Shown here piece after piece: positions 47,841 to 58,501 of a stretch of 64,000 bases of DNA (position 1 is its first letter; each line of letters starts with the position of its first letter). The stretch is from the NCBI RefSeq assembly GCF_009728995.1, contig NZ_VTZW01000003.1, positions 511,507 through 575,506 of the forward strand, given 5' to 3'. Made by a program: the position numbers and the translations under genes. This stretch comes from Streptomonospora sp. PA3. GTDB lineage: Bacteria > Actinomycetota > Actinomycetes > Streptosporangiales > Streptosporangiaceae. The notes under the pieces were generated by a model. The model had not been told where the DNA came from and made no database searches. It was given only the letters and a program-made list of their open reading frames with translations.

Positions 47841-48902
47841 ATGGACTACGGTGGAAAATCCCTGAACAACGCCACGAGCGGCAAATCGGGAACCGCGCTG
47901 CGCCTGTGGGGCGCCCTGCTGATCGGCGCCGGCGTGATGGCGGGGGGCGCGGCGGCCGCCTCGCCCGCCGCGGCCGACGCGGTCGTCCAGCACCGCGCCG
48001 ACTGCCCGCCCGAGGTCGGCCACGGGGGCGGCCACGGGGGCGGCCACGAGGGCGGCGAGCAGCCCCGCCGGGACTCCCACGGCCACCTCACCGCCGAGGA
48101 GGCCGCGGCCTACGAGCGCGAACTGCGCGACGCCCTGCGCGACCAGCAGGGCCCGCAGACGCAGGACTCCCAGCAGGAGCCCACGGTCGCCGTGGCGGTG
48201 CACATCGTGCACGCCGAGGACGGTACGGGCGACCTCGCCGACAGCACCGTCAAGGACCAGATCGCAGTGCTGGGCAAGGCGTTCGGGGGCGGCTTCTCCG
48301 GCGTCGACACCGGATTCGGCTTCCGGCTGGCCGAGATCGACCGCACCGCGAACGACGCCTGGTTCCAGGACTTCCAGGCCCACGAAAGCGAGATCAAGGC
48401 CGAGCTGCGCCAGGGCGGGGCCGCGACGCTCAACCTCTACATCACCAATATGGGCGAGGGCATCCTGGGCCAGGCCACCTTTCCCCAGGACTACGAGGAC
48501 GATCCCCAGAACGACGGCGTGGTCGTGGACTACCGCACCGTCCCCGGCGGCGGGCGCGAGGGCTTCGACCTCGGCTACACCGCCGTCCACGAGGTCGGCC
48601 ACTGGCTCGGCCTCTTCCACACCTTCCAGAACGGGTGCACCGATCCCGGGGACTACGTCGACGACACCCCGTACGAGGCCGAGCGGTCCTCCGGCTGCCC
48701 CGAAGGCCGCGACACCTGCCCCGACCGCCCCGGCGACGACCCGGTGCACAACTTCATGGACTACAGCGACGACCGGTGCCTGAACAACTTCACCGCAGGC
48801 CAGGACCGGCGCATGGACGAGCACTGGACCGCCTTCCGCGCCGAGCAGGCCCGCGACCAGCAGGACCCGCGGCAGTCGCCGGATCCGCTGCTCCGCCGGT
48901 AG
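47841..48902 (+). CDS. Secreted M43 pappalysin-like zinc metalloprotease
   Basis: The 353-residue protein has a signal peptide (ALRLWGALLIGAGVM, cleavage near AAAD), a short His/Gly-rich linker (HGGGHGGGH), a charged helical propeptide-like region and a metzincin domain. The zinc motif HEVGHWLGLFH is at about residues 250-260, and the Met-turn is in HNFMDYSDDRC; several Cys fit the M43 family. It should act on extracellular proteins or peptides. TACTGT (47827-47832) lies 8 nt before ATG 47841, so a leaderless start there is preferred over GTG 47835. Confidence 0.9.
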   Translation: MDYGGKSLNNATSGKSGTALRLWGALLIGAGVMAGGAAAASPAAADAVVQHRADCPPEVGHGGGHGGGHEGGEQPRRDSHGHLTAEEAAAYERELRDALRDQQGPQTQDSQQEPTVAVAVHIVHAEDGTGDLADSTVKDQIAVLGKAFGGGFSGVDTGFGFRLAEIDRTANDAWFQDFQAHESEIKAELRQGGAATLNLYITNMGEGILGQATFPQDYEDDPQNDGVVVDYRTVPGGGREGFDLGYTAVHEVGHWLGLFHTFQNGCTDPGDYVDDTPYEAERSSGCPEGRDTCPDRPGDDPVHNFMDYSDDRCLNNFTAGQDRRMDEHWTAFRAEQARDQQDPRQSPDPLLRR

Positions 48903-48921
48903 CGCCCCGGTGGAAGCGGCC

Positions 48922-48964
48922 GTGCGCCCCGGAGTGCCCAGACCAGGGCCGCTCCGGGGCGCAC
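48922..48964 (+). terminator. 13-bp perfect stem terminator after M43 gene
   Basis: GTGCGCCCCGGAG at 48922-48934 pairs with CTCCGGGGCGCAC at 48952-48964. Confidence 0.7.
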
Positions 48965-49145
48965 CGCTGTGCGCCGCCGGAAGCCGGGGGCGAAGCGGCG
49001 GCTTTCGCCCCCGGCGGCGCGCGCATGAGGCCGCAACCGGTCAGGGGGCGGCGGCGTCCCCGGCGGGAGGGCGGGGTATGCCCTGGGCGATCTCCGGCGC
49101 GCACCCCGCACACGGCGCCGACCCAGGCCGAGCAGACGGATCCCC

Positions 49146-51071
49146 ATGGCAACCTCCCCTCCGCCCCAGCCCCCGCCCTCCGACGACGCGCACGCCACAG
49201 CCCGGCCGCACTCCCGCGGACACACCGGGCCCTCCGCACTGCCGGCCGGGTTCACGCCGCTGGAGCCCGGCGACCCCGCCTCGGTCGGCCCGTTCCGGCT
49301 GGTCGGGCGCATCGGCTCCGGCGGTATGGGCGCGGTCTACGGCGCGCTGGACGACTCCGGCCGGCACATCGCGCTCAAGGTGATCCACCCCCGCCACGCC
49401 CAGGACCCCGCCTACCGCGCGAACTTCGCCCGCGAAGCCGAACTGCTCGCCCGGGTCGACGCCGAGTGCGCCCCCGGCTTCCTCGGCGCCGACACCTCCG
49501 CGCCGCTGCCGTGGCTGGCCACCGAGTTCGTGCAGGGCGACACCCTGAGCCGGCACACCGCCCACCGCGGCCCGCTCGACGGCACGGCGCTGACGGCGTT
49601 CGCCGCAGGCACCGCCGAGGCGCTGGCGACCGTGCACGCCGCCGGAATCGTGCACCGCGACATCAAACCCGCCAACGTCATCCTCGGCACCGGCGGTCCC
49701 CGCGTCATCGACTTCGGCATCGCGCGGGCCCTCGACGACACCGGCCCCGAAGAGGGCGTCTACGGCACGCCGGGGTGGGTGGCCCCCGAACGCCTCGGCG
49801 GAGCCGCCGCCACCGCGGCCGCCGACGTGTTCGCCTGGGGCGCGCTGGTCGTACACGCCGCCACCGGCCACGGCCCCTTCGGCTCGGGCGACGTCGAGAC
49901 CCTGCTCAGGCGCACCCGCGAGGGCCGGTTCGACGTCGACGGCGTGCCCGAGGACCTGCTGCCGCTGGTGCTCCGGGCGCTTTCGGCCGATCCGGCCGAG
50001 CGGCCCTCGGCGACCGAGGCGTTCGAGGAGGTCCTGCGGCTTCCCGCCGCGCGGTCCCTCGCAGCCCGAGCCGAGGCCGTCGGAGCCGGGTCCGGGGCCC
50101 GCGACCGGCTGCGCGCTCTGCTGGGGGCGGTCTGGCGGGGCTTCGGCACCACCGGACGCGGCGCGGGCCCGTGGGTGGCCGCGGCCGCCGTCCTCACCGC
50201 CTCCGCCGCCGCAGCGGGCGGAGGGTCGGCGGCCGCGGGAGGCGCCGCCGCGGGGAGCGCCGCGGGAGCGTCCGCCGCCGGCGGCGCCGGTGCGGCGGGT
50301 GCCGCGGGGGCCGGAGCCGCCGGTGCGGGCACCGTCGCGGGAATGAGCAAGGGCGTCGCCATGGCGGCGGCCGGAGCGACCGCCGCCGCGGTGGTCGGCG
50401 GCGGCTGGGTGGCCGGGAGGGTGCTCACCGACCAGCCGCTGCTGCCCGGCGCCCAGGCCGAGGCGTCGCCGAGCCCCACGGCCTCACCCTCGCCCAGCGA
50501 ACCGGCGTACCCCCAGCAGGTGGAGTTCCGGTCGATGACGGTCGGCTTCCCCGCGGACTGGAACGTGCAGCGCGTCCAGGACGACTTCGCCTACCTGCCC
50601 GACGACCCCTCCATGCCGGGGGAGTGGGTGGCCGTCTTCCCCGGCGGCGGCTCCTGCGACACCGAGCTCACCTGGACCACGGTCAGCACCGAGGGCTGCG
50701 AGCACATCAAGATCCTGGGCCCCCAGGGCATCGACCGCGGCGGCCCCGGCCTCGCGCCCGTCGACGAGCAGACCTACTACATACCCAGCACCGACGTCCC
50801 CCCGTGTCCCGAAGGGGTCGAACTCGCGCCCTTCGACCGCACCCAGGCCGAGAGCGGGCCCACCGACGACATCCCCACCGCGCCCATCGGCGGACTCGAC
50901 GCCTACTACAACGAGTTCGCGGTGCCCTGCTACAACCTGGAGACCAACGCCTTCGACACCACCTACACCCAGCGCCTGTGGCTGCTGCCCGACTCCGGCA
51001 TCCTGGTCGTCGACAACGTCGGTGTCCCCGAACTCGGCGACATGCTGGCCCGGGCGCAGACGGGCGGATAG
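49146..51071 (+). CDS. Ser/Thr protein kinase with membrane anchor and extracytoplasmic domain
   Basis: The 641-residue PknB-like receptor kinase has a kinase domain at about residues 48-300: Gly loop GRIGSGGMGAVYG, ALKVI (catalytic Lys), HRDIKPANV and DFGIA, followed by APERLGG. An Ala/Gly-rich stretch from about residue 340 to 425 contains the membrane helix region (GVAMAAAGATAAAVVGGGWVAG). The remaining ~200 residues, starting after a Pro/Ser-rich stalk, lie outside the cell, contain several Cys and have no PASTA repeats, so the ligand is unknown. No clear ribosome-binding site precedes ATG 49146. Confidence 0.88.
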   Translation: MATSPPPQPPPSDDAHATARPHSRGHTGPSALPAGFTPLEPGDPASVGPFRLVGRIGSGGMGAVYGALDDSGRHIALKVIHPRHAQDPAYRANFAREAELLARVDAECAPGFLGADTSAPLPWLATEFVQGDTLSRHTAHRGPLDGTALTAFAAGTAEALATVHAAGIVHRDIKPANVILGTGGPRVIDFGIARALDDTGPEEGVYGTPGWVAPERLGGAAATAAADVFAWGALVVHAATGHGPFGSGDVETLLRRTREGRFDVDGVPEDLLPLVLRALSADPAERPSATEAFEEVLRLPAARSLAARAEAVGAGSGARDRLRALLGAVWRGFGTTGRGAGPWVAAAAVLTASAAAAGGGSAAAGGAAAGSAAGASAAGGAGAAGAAGAGAAGAGTVAGMSKGVAMAAAGATAAAVVGGGWVAGRVLTDQPLLPGAQAEASPSPTASPSPSEPAYPQQVEFRSMTVGFPADWNVQRVQDDFAYLPDDPSMPGEWVAVFPGGGSCDTELTWTTVSTEGCEHIKILGPQGIDRGGPGLAPVDEQTYYIPSTDVPPCPEGVELAPFDRTQAESGPTDDIPTAPIGGLDAYYNEFAVPCYNLETNAFDTTYTQRLWLLPDSGILVVDNVGVPELGDMLARAQTGG

Positions 51072-51162
51072 CGGAGCGAGCGCTCGGCGCCCCGGCCGCC
51101 CGCCGTCCACAGGGCGGCGGCGGGCGCCGGATGCGGCGCCGCGCGCCGATAAACTCGGCGGC

Positions 51163-52173
51163 ATGGCAGCGACCAAGACCTACCTGACGGGCATCCAGAC
51201 CTCCGGCATGCCCCATCTCGGCAACTACTACGGCGCGATCCAGCCCGCGCTGGCCGCCGCCGAGTCCAACGACACCCTGTACTTCCTCGCCGACTACCAC
51301 TCGCTGAACTCGGTCAAGGACCCGGCGAAGCTGCGCGAGGACATCCGGTCGGTCGCCGCCACCTGGCTCGCCTGCGGGCTCGACCCCGAGCGCACGGTGC
51401 TCTACCGCCAGTCCGGCGTCCCCGAGGTCTTCGAGCTGGCCACCATCCTGGCCAGCGTCACCGCCAAGGGGCTGATGAACCGGGCGCACGCCTACAAGGC
51501 CGCCCGCGACCGCAACGAGGCCGCGGGCAGCACCGAACTCGACGCCGGGATCAACATGGGGCTGTTCAACTACCCCATCCTCATGGCCGCCGACATCCTG
51601 GTCATGGAGACCGACGTCGTTCCGGTCGGCCGCGACCAGGCCCAGCACATCGAGTACACCGCCGACATCGCCCGCGCGTTCAACCACCTCTACGGCGAGC
51701 ACTACAGCTTCCCGATCCCCGAGGGCGCCTACCCGCAGGGCGAGGGCAGCATCCTGCCGGGCATCGACGGCCGCAAGATGAGCAAGTCCTACGACAACCA
51801 CATCCCGCTCTTCATGCCGGAGAACAAGCTCAAGAAGCTGATCCGGCGCATCCCCACCGACTCCACCCCCGTGGAGGAGCCCAAGGACCCCGACACCTCC
51901 GTGCCCTTCCAACTGCTGGCCTACTTCGCCGATGCCGAGCGCACCGAGGGCGTCCGCAAGCGCCTGGAGGCCGGGGGCATGGGCTGGGGCGAGCTGAAGA
52001 ACGAGCTGTTCGAGGAGATCAACAGCCGGTTCGGCCCGATGCGGGAGCGCTACGACGAGCTCGTGGCACCCGGAAGCGACCTCGACGACATCCTGGAGGC
52101 CGGCGCGCAGCGCGCCCGCCGCCGCGCGAGCGCCACCCTGGCCAAGGTGCGCCGCGCGATCGGTATCGACTAG
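51163..52173 (+). CDS. trpS: Tryptophanyl-tRNA synthetase
   Basis: The class I synthetase charges tRNA-Trp. The 336-residue protein has the HIGH-type motif PHLGNYY (residues 16-22), the MAADILVMETDVVPVGRDQ binding region and KMSKS in DGRKMSKSYDN. TAAACT (51150-51155) lies 7 nt before the ATG, a likely leaderless start; the frame open upstream to 51022 overlaps the kinase gene end and is ignored. The TAG stop (52171-52173) coincides with the left end of a palindromic element. Confidence 0.95.
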   Translation: MAATKTYLTGIQTSGMPHLGNYYGAIQPALAAAESNDTLYFLADYHSLNSVKDPAKLREDIRSVAATWLACGLDPERTVLYRQSGVPEVFELATILASVTAKGLMNRAHAYKAARDRNEAAGSTELDAGINMGLFNYPILMAADILVMETDVVPVGRDQAQHIEYTADIARAFNHLYGEHYSFPIPEGAYPQGEGSILPGIDGRKMSKSYDNHIPLFMPENKLKKLIRRIPTDSTPVEEPKDPDTSVPFQLLAYFADAERTEGVRKRLEAGGMGWGELKNELFEEINSRFGPMRERYDELVAPGSDLDDILEAGAQRARRRASATLAKVRRAIGID

Positions 52174-52328
52174 GTCGCGTTCAAGACCGGCGGGGCGCCG
52201 CTTTCCAGGAATCCCCCGGGTGCCACCTGGGGCGGCCGCCATCGGGGTTGCGGCAATGGGCGCGGTTCGCGCATCAGGCCCCATCGCCGCAGCGCGCGGT
52301 GGCGTCCGATTTTTTGAACAGGACGTAG
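52171..52328. repeat. Palindromic element, deletion copy 3, abutting trpS
   Basis: The left end TAGGTCGCGTTCAAGACCGG and the reverse complement of the right end (CTACGTCCTGTTCAAAAAAT) share a TA-GTC-GTTCAA pattern, so they look like imperfect terminal inverted repeats. The inner unit is reduced to 48 bp (52246-52293, GGTTGCGGCAATGGG to CCCCATCGCCGCAGC). CGCTTTCCAGGAATCCCCC and GGACGTAG match copy 46809-47089. Confidence 0.75.
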
Positions 52329-52393
52329 CATTGGTCGGCGCGTCGCCCGTGCGGCCGCTCCGGTCCGACCACCACAGGTTTCTGCGAGGGCGC

Positions 52394-53170
52394 ATGACCT
52401 CTGACTCGCTCCGGCCGACCGGCCCCGCCGGCCCACCGGGAGTGCGCGCGGTCGCCGCGGTGCTGCGCGGCATCTCCCCGCACGCGTTCTTCATCGAACG
52501 CGAGATCGCCGGGCTCGCCGAGGTGGTCCGCCCCGGACACGTATGCCTGGACATCGGCGCCGAGTACGGCCTCTACACGTTCACGCTCGCCGACCTCGTC
52601 GGACCCGCCGGGCGCGTCTGCGCGATCGAACCGCTGCCCGGCCCCGCATCGTTCCTGCGCACCGCCGTGCGCACGCTCGGCGCCGGCAACGTCCGCGTGC
52701 TGCGGCGCGCAGTCGGCGCCGAGGACGGCGCCGGCACGCTCAGCCTGCCGCTGCGCCGCGGCCTGCCCGTGCACGGCCGCGCGTTCCTGACGACCGGGGC
52801 ACGCGGGGTGGGGCCCAACGCCGAGTTCCGCGCCCGGCGCAGCGTCGCCGCGCGCGTCACCACCCTCGACTCCCTGGTCGCCGAGCTCGGGCTGGACCGG
52901 ATCGACTTCATCAAGGCCGACGTCGAAGGCGCCGAGCTGGCCGTCCTCGACGGCGGCCCGGCGACCCTGCGCGACCACCGGCCGGCGCTGCTGGTGGAGA
53001 TCGAGGACCGCCACCTGGCCAAGTACGGCGCCCGCGCCGCCGACCTCGTCGAGCGGCTCGCCGGCCTGGGGTACGGCATGCGCGTGCGGGTGGCCGGAGC
53101 CTGGCGGAGGGCCGACCGGGTCCGCGAAGGCCACCGCAACTACCTGTTCACCGCCGAACCCGGCGCCTGA
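52394..53170 (+). CDS. FkbM family methyltransferase
   Basis: The 258-residue SAM-dependent enzyme has the motif I CLDIGAEYGLYTFTLADL, a second region VCAIEPLPGPASFLRTAV and the FkbM-type C-terminal block IDFIKADVEGAELAVLDGG, followed by LLVEIEDRHLAKYG. It should O-methylate a sugar or small metabolite; the target is unknown. ATG 52394 follows GCGAGGG; the frame open from 52220 passes through the palindromic element and is not used. Confidence 0.85.
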   Translation: MTSDSLRPTGPAGPPGVRAVAAVLRGISPHAFFIEREIAGLAEVVRPGHVCLDIGAEYGLYTFTLADLVGPAGRVCAIEPLPGPASFLRTAVRTLGAGNVRVLRRAVGAEDGAGTLSLPLRRGLPVHGRAFLTTGARGVGPNAEFRARRSVAARVTTLDSLVAELGLDRIDFIKADVEGAELAVLDGGPATLRDHRPALLVEIEDRHLAKYGARAADLVERLAGLGYGMRVRVAGAWRRADRVREGHRNYLFTAEPGA

Positions 53171-53202
53171 TCCCGGCGACGGCGCGAGGCCGCTGCGCCG
53201 CC

Positions 53203-53226
53203 CCGGATCGGGCGCGGCCGATCCGG
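53203..53226. terminator. Hairpin between convergent fkbM and pncA
   Basis: CCGGATCGG at 53203-53211 pairs with CCGATCCGG at 53218-53226, and flanking GCCGC/GCGGC extend the stem past a mismatch. Confidence 0.65.
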
Positions 53227-53257
53227 AGCGGCGGGCACTCGCCGCACCCGCCGCCCC

Positions 53258-53833
53258 TCACGCCGCGACGACCGGCTCGCCCTCCAAGCGCACGCCGCGC
53301 TCGGCCATGCCCGCGCGGGCGGCGTCGGTGGTCTCCCGCGAGACCCCCGCGGTCAGCCCCAGCAGCACCCGGGTGTCGAACCCGGCCGCCGCCGCGTCCA
53401 GGGCCGTCGCCCGCACGCAGTGGTCGGTGGCGATGCCCACGATGTCGACCCCGGTGGCGCCCGTGTCGCGCAGCCACTGCTCCAGGCGCCGGCTGTCGTC
53501 GGTCTCGCCCTCGAATCCGCTGTAGCCGGAGCTGTACTGGCCCTTGCGGAAGACGGTGTCGACGCCCGCGGTGTCGAACCGGGGGTGGAAGTCGGCGCCG
53601 GGGGTGCCCGCGACGCAGTGCGGGGGCCAGCTGTCGACGAAGTCGGGATTGTCGGAGAAGTGGGGGCCGGGGTCGATGTGGTGGTCGCGGGTGGCCGCGA
53701 TCCCGGCGTACTCGCCGCGGTGCTCGGCGATGTAGCGCGACACCTCCGCGGCCACCGCGGCGCCCCCGGCGACGGCCAGCGCCCCGCCCTCGCAGAAGTC
53801 GTTCTGCACGTCGACGACGATCAATGCCCGCAT
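53258..53833 (-). CDS. pncA: Nicotinamidase
   Basis: The enzyme converts nicotinamide to nicotinate for NAD salvage. The 191-residue isochorismatase-fold protein has the catalytic Asp in IVVDVQNDFCEGG, the metal site region ATRDHHIDPGPHF, the Lys in VFRKGQYSSGYSGFEG and the Cys in GIATDHCVRATALDA. ATG 53833 has GGAGG about 7 nt upstream. It stands next to pncB, which uses its product. Confidence 0.94.
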   Translation of the reverse strand: MRALIVVDVQNDFCEGGALAVAGGAAVAAEVSRYIAEHRGEYAGIAATRDHHIDPGPHFSDNPDFVDSWPPHCVAGTPGADFHPRFDTAGVDTVFRKGQYSSGYSGFEGETDDSRRLEQWLRDTGATGVDIVGIATDHCVRATALDAAAAGFDTRVLLGLTAGVSRETTDAARAGMAERGVRLEGEPVVAA

Positions 53834-53963
53834 GGCGGTGCCTCCTTCCACCGGGCGGGCCGCTGCGCGGCGGGGATCCCGGCGCCGGCGGCGTCCGCCG
53901 GTCCCCGGCGCAGCGGCCGCACCCGAGTCTGCCTGTGCTCTTCCTGCCCGCGGTGCGGCGGGT

Positions 53964-55280
53964 TCAGACCTGGGCCGGGTCCTCGAAGCGCGTCGGGATG
54001 ACGGGCTCGGCCCGGTGCATGCGGTGGACGGTCTCGGGGAGTTCGGCGATGGCGCGGGTGTGGCGCTCGCGCGCCTCCTCCAGCGGTTCGCGGCCCACGA
54101 CCTCGCCGCCGGCGACCAGCCGCCGCAGCAGCGGACGCAGCCGCGGCTCCTGCCGGGGCTCCTTCTCGTGGACGAACTCGGCGTCGGCGGTGCCGGCCGC
54201 GTCCAGCCGCCGCGACGCCCACTTGCGCCCGCCCCGGCTGGGCTTGCCCACCGAGCGCTTGGCGACGGGCATCAGCTCGCCGCCGCCGGATGCGCCGGTG
54301 GAGCGGGCGACGAGCTTGTAGACCAGCGAAGCCGTGGGCGCGCCCGACCCCGTCACCAGCGCGGTCCCGACCCCGTAGCCGTCGGCCGGCGCCACGGCGA
54401 GGGCCTGAATGGCGTGCTCGTCGAGGTCGCCGGTGACGATGACGCGGGTGTCGGCGGCGCCCAGGCCGTCCAGCTGCTCGCGCACCCGGAAGGCGGTCTT
54501 GCTGAGGTCGCCGGAGTCGACGCGCACCCCGCCCAGCCGGGAACCGCCCAGCTCCACGGCGGTGCGCACGGCCTCCTCCACGTCGAAGGTGTCCACCAGC
54601 AGCGTGGTGTCGCCGCCCAGGGCCCGCAGCTGCGCCTCGAACGCCTCGCGCTCGGTGTCGTGCACCAGCACGAACGCGTGCGCGCTGGTTCCCGCCGTGG
54701 GGATACCGAAGCGGCGGCCGGCCTCCAGGTTGGAGGTCGAGGCGAACCCCGTCAGGTAGGCGGCCCGGGCCGCGGCCACCGCCGACATCTCGTGCGTGCG
54801 CCGCGAGCCCATCTCGATCATGGGCCTGCCGCCGGCCGCCAGGGTCATGCGCGAGGCGGCCGAGGCGATGGCACTGTCGTGGTTGTAGATCGACAGCGCG
54901 ATGGTCTCCAGCAGCACGGACTCGGCGAAGGTGCCCTCGACCACGAGGATCGGCGAGCCGGGGAAGTAGCAGTCGCCCTCGCCGTAGCCCCACACGTCGC
55001 CGGAGAAGCGGTAGTCGGCGAGCCACTGCAGGGTGGCGTCGTCCAGGCCCCCGGCGTCGGCGAGGTAGTCCAGGGCCGCCGAGTCGAAGCGGAACCGCTC
55101 CAGGGCGTCCAGGAACCGCCCGGTGCCGGCGACGACTCCGTACCCGCGGTTCTCGGGGAGCCGACGGGCGAACATCTCGAACACGGTCCGCCGGTTCGCG
55201 GCCCCGCTTTGCAGGGCCCCTTGCAGCATCGTCAGCTCGTACCGGTCGGTGAGGAGCGCGCTGCTCGCATCGTCGGTCAT
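53964..55280 (-). CDS. pncB: Nicotinate phosphoribosyltransferase
   Basis: The enzyme couples nicotinate and PRPP to nicotinate mononucleotide. The 438-residue protein starts LLTDRYELTMLQGAL, with FEMFARRLPENRGYGV, the IEMGSRRTHEMSAV active-site block and GVRVDSGDLSKTAFRVRE. ATG 55280 is chosen because TAGGCT (55289-55294, minus strand) lies 8 nt before it. It is divergent from clpS, as pncB1 (Rv1330c) is in M. tuberculosis. Confidence 0.95.
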   Translation of the reverse strand: MTDDASSALLTDRYELTMLQGALQSGAANRRTVFEMFARRLPENRGYGVVAGTGRFLDALERFRFDSAALDYLADAGGLDDATLQWLADYRFSGDVWGYGEGDCYFPGSPILVVEGTFAESVLLETIALSIYNHDSAIASAASRMTLAAGGRPMIEMGSRRTHEMSAVAAARAAYLTGFASTSNLEAGRRFGIPTAGTSAHAFVLVHDTEREAFEAQLRALGGDTTLLVDTFDVEEAVRTAVELGGSRLGGVRVDSGDLSKTAFRVREQLDGLGAADTRVIVTGDLDEHAIQALAVAPADGYGVGTALVTGSGAPTASLVYKLVARSTGASGGGELMPVAKRSVGKPSRGGRKWASRRLDAAGTADAEFVHEKEPRQEPRLRPLLRRLVAGGEVVGREPLEEARERHTRAIAELPETVHRMHRAEPVIPTRFEDPAQV

Positions 55281-55510
55281 AGCGGACCAGCCTAGTTTGC
55301 GACTCTCGGGAGAAAAACGGGACACCTGCTATGACACTGCCCACGAGAACCGCCCTCCAACAGTGGCACCATGGAGGGGAGCGGGGCGGAAACCCGCGGC
55401 GGCGGCCGAGCGTTGCCCACGGCGAAGGGTTTCGTGTGCGGGAGCGCCGCGCGGCGGCCGACCCGCGCGGGCGAGCCGCAGCGGCGGACGAGGAAGCAGG
55501 TGAACCACCC

Positions 55511-55801
55511 ATGAGTACGGCGCCGGTCGAGCTGGAGCGGCCGGAGACCGAGGGGCACGTACAGCCGGATCTCCCCTGGGTGACGATCGTCTGGAACGAT
55601 CCGGTCAACCTGATGTCGTATGTGACCTACGTCTTCCAGACCGTCTTCGGCTACCCCAGGAGCAAGGCCCACTCCCTCATGCTCGACGTGCACCACAAGG
55701 GCCGCGCGGTCGTCTCCAGCGGCAGCCGCGAGGAGATGGAGCGCGACGTCTCCATTCTGCACGAGTACGGGCTGTGGGCCACCCTGCAGCAGGACAAGTA
55801 G
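55511..55801 (+). CDS. clpS: ATP-dependent Clp protease adaptor ClpS
   Basis: ClpS brings N-degron proteins to ClpC/ClpA. The 96-residue protein has the core motif [21 protein letters not shown], with the Asn-Asp pair that binds the N-terminal residue, and [23 protein letters not shown] 55511 follows GAGGAAGCAGG. The frame open upstream to 55331 has no ClpS similarity. Confidence 0.95.
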   Translation: MSTAPVELERPETEGHVQPDLPWVTIVWNDPVNLMSYVTYVFQTVFGYPRSKAHSLMLDVHHKGRAVVSSGSREEMERDVSILHEYGLWATLQQDK

Positions 55802-55878
55802 CGCCGCGCGCGCCCGCGCCGGATGCGGGTGCGCGCGCGGACGGACGACGAAGCCAGGCGGAACGGCGGAGCTCCCAG

Positions 55879-56442
55879 ATGACACGAGGATTCCAAGCCG
55901 TCGGCGGCGGCGTGGCCATCGACCTCGACCCCGACGACGCCGAGATCCTGCGGGCCATGGCCGGCCTCGTGCTCGAACTGGTCGATCCGCCGCCCGAGAA
56001 GGACGAGTTCGAGCGGATCGTCGGCATCGGCACCAGCACCGAGAAACCCGACGACCCCGTCCTGGCGCGGCTGTTCCCCGACGCCTACAGCGGCGACGAG
56101 GCCGACTCCTCGGCCGACTTCCGGCGCTACACCGAGGACGGCCTGCGCCTGCACAAGCGCGAGAACGCCCGGTCCCTGATGGAGGCGCTGCCCGCCTCCG
56201 GCGGCGGCCGGGTCGAGTTGGACCTCGGCACCGCCCACGCGTGGATGAAGTCGCTGAACGACGTCCGCCTGGCCCTGGGCACCCGGTTGGGCATCGACGA
56301 GGAGACCCAGGAGGCCTACCAGCGCGGCGAGGCCGCGGTACCCGAGGCCGACGCCACCGCGATGCACCTCTACGACTGGCTGGGCGTGCTGCAGGAAAGC
56401 CTGGTCCAGGCGCTGTTCGACGCCCAGCGGCACAGCGGCTGA
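55879..56442 (+). CDS. DUF2017 family protein
   Basis: The 187-residue acidic protein begins RGFQAVGGGVAIDLDPDDAEILRAM, with FPDAYSGDEADSSADFRRYTEDGLRLHK and a helical C-terminus ending WLGVLQESLVQAL. It matches the DUF2017 family found next to clpS in mycobacteria (Rv1332). Function unknown. ATG 55879 has GGAG 8 nt upstream. Confidence 0.85.
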   Translation: MTRGFQAVGGGVAIDLDPDDAEILRAMAGLVLELVDPPPEKDEFERIVGIGTSTEKPDDPVLARLFPDAYSGDEADSSADFRRYTEDGLRLHKRENARSLMEALPASGGGRVELDLGTAHAWMKSLNDVRLALGTRLGIDEETQEAYQRGEAAVPEADATAMHLYDWLGVLQESLVQALFDAQRHSG

Positions 56443-56496
56443 ACGGCCCGCGACAAGCCATACCCAGTGGGTGGGTAGGGAAATTTCCTGGGCTAG

Positions 56497-58365
<1,869 letters not shown>

Positions 58366-58400
58366 GGCGCGGTTGACGCCGACGCCGCCGAATCGGGCGA

Positions 58401-58439
58401 GCGGGCGGGCACCCGGGCGAGAGCCGGGTACCCGCCCGC
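58401..58439 (+). terminator. 16-bp stem terminator after cysM
   Basis: GCGGGCGGGCACCCGG at 58401-58416 pairs with CCGGGTACCCGCCCGC at 58424-58439 with one mismatch. Confidence 0.7.
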
Positions 58440-58501
58440 GTGCACCCGCCCGGACCAGGGGCGGCTGCGCGGACCGAAACGCCGTTCGGTTCAATGGGCC
58501 C

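Noticed and set aside
49146..51071. PASTA-type peptidoglycan-sensing kinase
   Set aside because: The outer domain shows no PASTA repeats, so only a generic receptor kinase call is made.
47906..51187. A 1093-codon plus-strand frame
   Set aside because: It overlaps the M43 protease and the kinase in another frame and is Arg/Gly/Pro-rich shadow sequence.
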